From assembly GCA_964614415.1 (NCBI GenBank), contig CAZTLE010000181.1, positions 1 to 8,045 of the forward strand: a DNA stretch of 8,045 bases. The letters are read 5' to 3'. The position numbers and the translations under genes are program-made. Positions 4,944 to 8,045 of this stretch are shown here, piece after piece (position 1 is the first letter of the stretch; every line of letters starts with the position of its first letter). Origin of the DNA: CAZTLE01 sp964614415. GTDB lineage: Bacteria; Bacteroidota; Bacteroidia; Flavobacteriales; Flavobacteriaceae. Under the pieces are notes generated by a model, which was given only the letters and a program-made list of their open reading frames with translations, did not search any database and had not been told where the DNA came from.

Positions 4944-7900
4944 ATGCAAAAGAAGCTGGCTTCCTTTCTTTTTTCAACCCGACTTACCGCTGTTTTATTT
5001 CTTGTTTTCGCTGCTGCTATGGCAGTAGGTACATTTCTCGATGCCAGTTCTGAGACATCACCTACGCCATTCACCCGGGAACTCATCTACAACGCCTGGT
5101 GGTTTGAAGCGATCATGATATTCTTTGTGATCAATTTTGTCGGGAATATCTTTCGGTTTCGGTTATTGCGCAAAGAAAAATGGGCGACGTTAACGCTGCA
5201 CCTGGCATTTATTCTGATCCTCGTCGGGGCTTTCGTAACGCGGTATATAGGATATGAGGGTGTGATCGGAATTCGGGAAGGGGCTACCGAAAGTGTGATG
5301 CTTTCAGAAGATGTCTATCTGAATACTTATATCGTAGGCGACTATGAAATCAACGGCGTACAACAAGCTCGAAATATTCCTCCGAAGCGTTTGCGGCTTT
5401 CAGAAAGACTGAATAACGACTTTAGCATTACTACCGATTACAACGAGCAACCGATCTCCATTCGGTATTCGAATTTTATTTCGGGGGCGGAATTCGGACT
5501 TATTGAATCCGAGGAAGGCGAGCAGTACCTCAAAATTGTGGAGGCCGGAGACGGAAGCCGCCATGATCACTGGTTAAAAGTAGGGGAGGTTGTCAACATC
5601 CACAATATGTTGTTCTCCGTGAACAAACCAACTGCGGGGGCAATCAATATAACCTTTTCGGAAGATGGGGAGTATACTCTCAGCAGCCCTTTTGACGGTG
5701 GTTTTATGCGGATGTCCGATCGAATGCAGGGGCAGGTGGTTAGGGACAGCGTGCAACCTTTGATGTTCCGTTCGCTCTATCAGATTGGCGATATGGCGTT
5801 CGTTATCCCGGAAACGCTGGTGACCGGAGATTATGGGCTGGTAAAGGCATCTGCCGACAATCCGTCCAATCAGGATGCACTCATACTCGAGGTGACTTCA
5901 AATGGGGAGTCAAAAACAGTTGAGTTACTGGGAGGCAAGGGATCACGTCCCAATCCGACTCTTGTGGAGGTCGCCGGACTGAAGATCTATTTGTCATATG
6001 GCTCCAAGGAATACAAACTTCCCTTCAGCATTACCCTGAACGATTTTATTGCAGACAAATATCCCGGCACCGAGAATAGCTATTCCTCCTTTGAGAGTAA
6101 AGTAACCATAAATGATCCGGACGGCTCGTTCTTCGACTACGACATTTATATGAACCACGTGTTGGATCACAAAGGGTATCGCTTCTTTCAGGCTTCTTTT
6201 GATCCGGATGAAAAGGGAACCATACTTTCTGTAAACCACGATCGCTGGGGTACCTGGATCACTTATGCCGGTTATTTCCTGTTGTACTTCGGTTTAATGG
6301 CTATTCTTTTTGATCGCAATACCCGTTTTGCAGATCTGAAAAAGCTGCTGAATAAGGTCAAAGAGAAGAAAGCCAATCTTACCGTGATCGCATTCTTACT
6401 GCTGTCAACTGCGGCATTTTCACAGGACGGAAGCCATATCCGTGCTAACTCCCCTGAAGAGATCGACTCATTGATCCATACCAATGCCGTTTCCAAAGAA
6501 CATGCAGCGCGATTCGCCAAACTGGTAATTCAGGATAACGGACGAATGAAACCGGTAAATACGTTTGCCAGTGAGCTGCTTCGGAAAATAAGCAAGCGAA
6601 ACGAATACCAGGGACTGGATGCCAATCAGGTATTCCTCTCGATGTCCGAGTTTCCACAGTGGTGGTTTGAAGTACCTATTATCGCATTGAAACGGGGCAA
6701 TGACAGTATTCGGGATGTTGCGGATGTTCCCAGGGATTCAAAGTATATCGCATTGCTGGATCTGTTTGACGATCGGGGTAACTACAAACTTGAGCCCTAC
6801 CTTGAAGAGGCCACCCGCACCAATACACCCAACCAGTTTGAAAAGGACTTCATTAAGGCTCATGAGAATTATTACCTGTTGAGTCAGGCGTTAAGTGGGG
6901 CCATTCTACGAATATTCCCGATTCCCGATGATGACAATAATACCTGGGTTTCGTATCCGGAGTTGAACGAGGCGCAGTTCAAGGGCGAGGATACCATCTT
7001 TACCAGGAATGTGTTGCCCGCTTATTTCCTTACGCTTAGGAAAGCACGTGAGAGCGGCGACTATTCCGATGCCAATACCTTATTAGATAAGATCGATGAG
7101 TTTCAGCAGAAGTACGGGAGTGACGTACTGCCTTCTAAAAACAAGATCAATGTTGAGATTGCCTACAATCGAGCCGATATCTTCAACCGTCTGTACAAGT
7201 ACTTCACGGTTTTCGGTGTTCTCATGCTTGCGTTCATCATCTTTCAGATCTTTAATGATACCAGATTCTTCAGGGTACTTATAAAAGGTTGTAAAATATT
7301 GATCTGGGCCATGTTCATCCTTATGATCTTCGGTTTGGCCGCGCGATGGTATATCAGCGGACACGCTCCCTGGAGCGACGCCTATGAATCGGTGGTTTAT
7401 GTTGGTTGGGCCACTGTTTTCTTCGGATTGACACTTGGACGAAAGAGTGATCTGACAGTTGCAGCTACGGCCTTTGTCGCCGGAATCATTCTCTGGGTGG
7501 CACATCAAAACTGGTTGGATCCGGCTATTGCTAACCTGCAGCCTGTATTGCAGGGATATTGGTTAATGATTCATGTTTCGGTTATCGTGGCGAGCTACGG
7601 ACCTTTTACCCTGGGCTGGATCTTAGGAACCGTATCGCTCATTTTGATACTTCTTACGACAAAGCGGAACAAAGCCAAGATGGATTTGAACCTAAAAGAA
7701 CTGGCGATTATAACCGAAATGGCGCTCACCATCGGTATCGTAATGCTTACGATTGGTAATTTCCTGGGCGGTATGTGGGCGAACGAAAGTTGGGGCCGAT
7801 ACTGGGGCTGGGATCCTAAAGAGACCTGGGCACTCATCAGTATTATGATCTATGCCTTTGTGATCCATATGCGATTGGTACCCGGTTTGAGAGGCCGTTG

Positions 7901-8045
7901 GACGTTTAATTTCGGAGCCACTATTGCCTTTGCATCCATTATGATGACCTATTTTGGAGTGAATTTTTACCTGACCGGTTTGCACTCCTATGCGAGTGGT
8001 GATGCTCCGGTTACACCGAGATTTGTCTTTTATATGGTAGGAGTT
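4944..8045 (+). CDS. ccsBA: Cytochrome c biogenesis protein CcsBA (fused ResB-CcsA), 3' end outside window
   Basis: An uninterrupted frame of 1,034 codons runs off the window end; Bacteroidota homologues are, as I recall, about 1,050-1,080 residues, so only a short tail is missing. CcsBA exports haem across the inner membrane and attaches it to apocytochromes c (System II). Residues 1-456 are the ResB part: membrane segments near 14-32, 52-72 and 84-102, a periplasmic domain, and a fourth segment near 437-456 after HKGYRFFQASFDPDEKGT. A further hydrophobic stretch at 479-493 is followed by a soluble region to about 750. From 754 the CcsA part follows, with the WWD haem-binding motif at 950-962 (WGRYWGWDPKETW). 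Likely haem-ligand histidines are His86 and His975 (membrane) and His877 and His1014 (periplasmic); the 877/975/1014 spacing agrees with what I recall for Helicobacter hepaticus CcsBA. The start ATG gives a short basic N-terminus before the first membrane segment. It follows the globin gene by 83 bases. Confidence 0.95.
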   Translation, partial: MQKKLASFLFSTRLTAVLFLVFAAAMAVGTFLDASSETSPTPFTRELIYNAWWFEAIMIFFVINFVGNIFRFRLLRKEKWATLTLHLAFILILVGAFVTRYIGYEGVIGIREGATESVMLSEDVYLNTYIVGDYEINGVQQARNIPPKRLRLSERLNNDFSITTDYNEQPISIRYSNFISGAEFGLIESEEGEQYLKIVEAGDGSRHDHWLKVGEVVNIHNMLFSVNKPTAGAINITFSEDGEYTLSSPFDGGFMRMSDRMQGQVVRDSVQPLMFRSLYQIGDMAFVIPETLVTGDYGLVKASADNPSNQDALILEVTSNGESKTVELLGGKGSRPNPTLVEVAGLKIYLSYGSKEYKLPFSITLNDFIADKYPGTENSYSSFESKVTINDPDGSFFDYDIYMNHVLDHKGYRFFQASFDPDEKGTILSVNHDRWGTWITYAGYFLLYFGLMAILFDRNTRFADLKKLLNKVKEKKANLTVIAFLLLSTAAFSQDGSHIRANSPEEIDSLIHTNAVSKEHAARFAKLVIQDNGRMKPVNTFASELLRKISKRNEYQGLDANQVFLSMSEFPQWWFEVPIIALKRGNDSIRDVADVPRDSKYIALLDLFDDRGNYKLEPYLEEATRTNTPNQFEKDFIKAHENYYLLSQALSGAILRIFPIPDDDNNTWVSYPELNEAQFKGEDTIFTRNVLPAYFLTLRKARESGDYSDANTLLDKIDEFQQKYGSDVLPSKNKINVEIAYNRADIFNRLYKYFTVFGVLMLAFIIFQIFNDTRFFRVLIKGCKILIWAMFILMIFGLAARWYISGHAPWSDAYESVVYVGWATVFFGLTLGRKSDLTVAATAFVAGIILWVAHQNWLDPAIANLQPVLQGYWLMIHVSVIVASYGPFTLGWILGTVSLILILLTTKRNKAKMDLNLKELAIITEMALTIGIVMLTIGNFLGGMWANESWGRYWGWDPKETWALISIMIYAFVIHMRLVPGLRGRWTFNFGATIAFASIMMTYFGVNFYLTGLHSYASGDAPVTPRFVFYMVGV

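Noticed and set aside
7083..7508. Minus-strand open frame of 141 codons inside ccsBA
   Set aside because: It is antisense to the CcsA membrane part; the sense frame carries the conserved motifs and the antisense product resembles nothing.

Overview
The window looks like chromosomal DNA of a Bacteroidota bacterium, most likely of the Cytophagia/Flavobacteriia type. This is inferred from four things: the products (a fused ResB-CcsA protein of more than 1,000 residues, a PD40 propeller lipoprotein with an acidic stretch after the lipid cysteine, a KdsC ending in SAKYD), the lack of clear Shine-Dalgarno sequences, and two TAnnTTTG-type -7 promoter boxes. No rRNA, tRNA, CRISPR array, transposase or phage gene is visible.

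Layout. Positions 1-208 hold no gene. They carry four neighbouring tandem arrays, each with a 7-bp unit but a different unit sequence; the last runs into the stop codon of the first gene. On the minus strand come a DUF2520 Rossmann-fold protein (732-1490) and, overlapping its 3' end, a KdsC-type HAD phosphatase (209-742) for KDO and lipopolysaccharide synthesis. A short divergent intergenic region (1491-1575) separates these from the plus-strand genes: a lipoprotein with YD-like hairpins and a PD40 beta-propeller (1576-3033), an exported serine alpha/beta-hydrolase overlapping it by 7 bp (3027-4382), a group III truncated haemoglobin (4474-4860), and ccsBA, the System II cytochrome c haem export and ligation protein (4944 to beyond the window end).

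How they may fit together. The left pair is probably one transcription unit linked to envelope sugar synthesis. The lipoprotein and hydrolase are almost certainly co-translated and may act together outside the cytoplasm; no substrate can be named. The globin and ccsBA both concern haem, and each is preceded by the same ten bases, TAAATTTGCA, suggesting separate but similar promoters.

Most of the window is ordinary core-genome content. The parts most worth a second look are the heptamer arrays, the propeller/hydrolase pair, the shared promoter element, and a signal-peptide-like segment inside CcsBA. I see no clear sign of an undescribed defence or mobile system.
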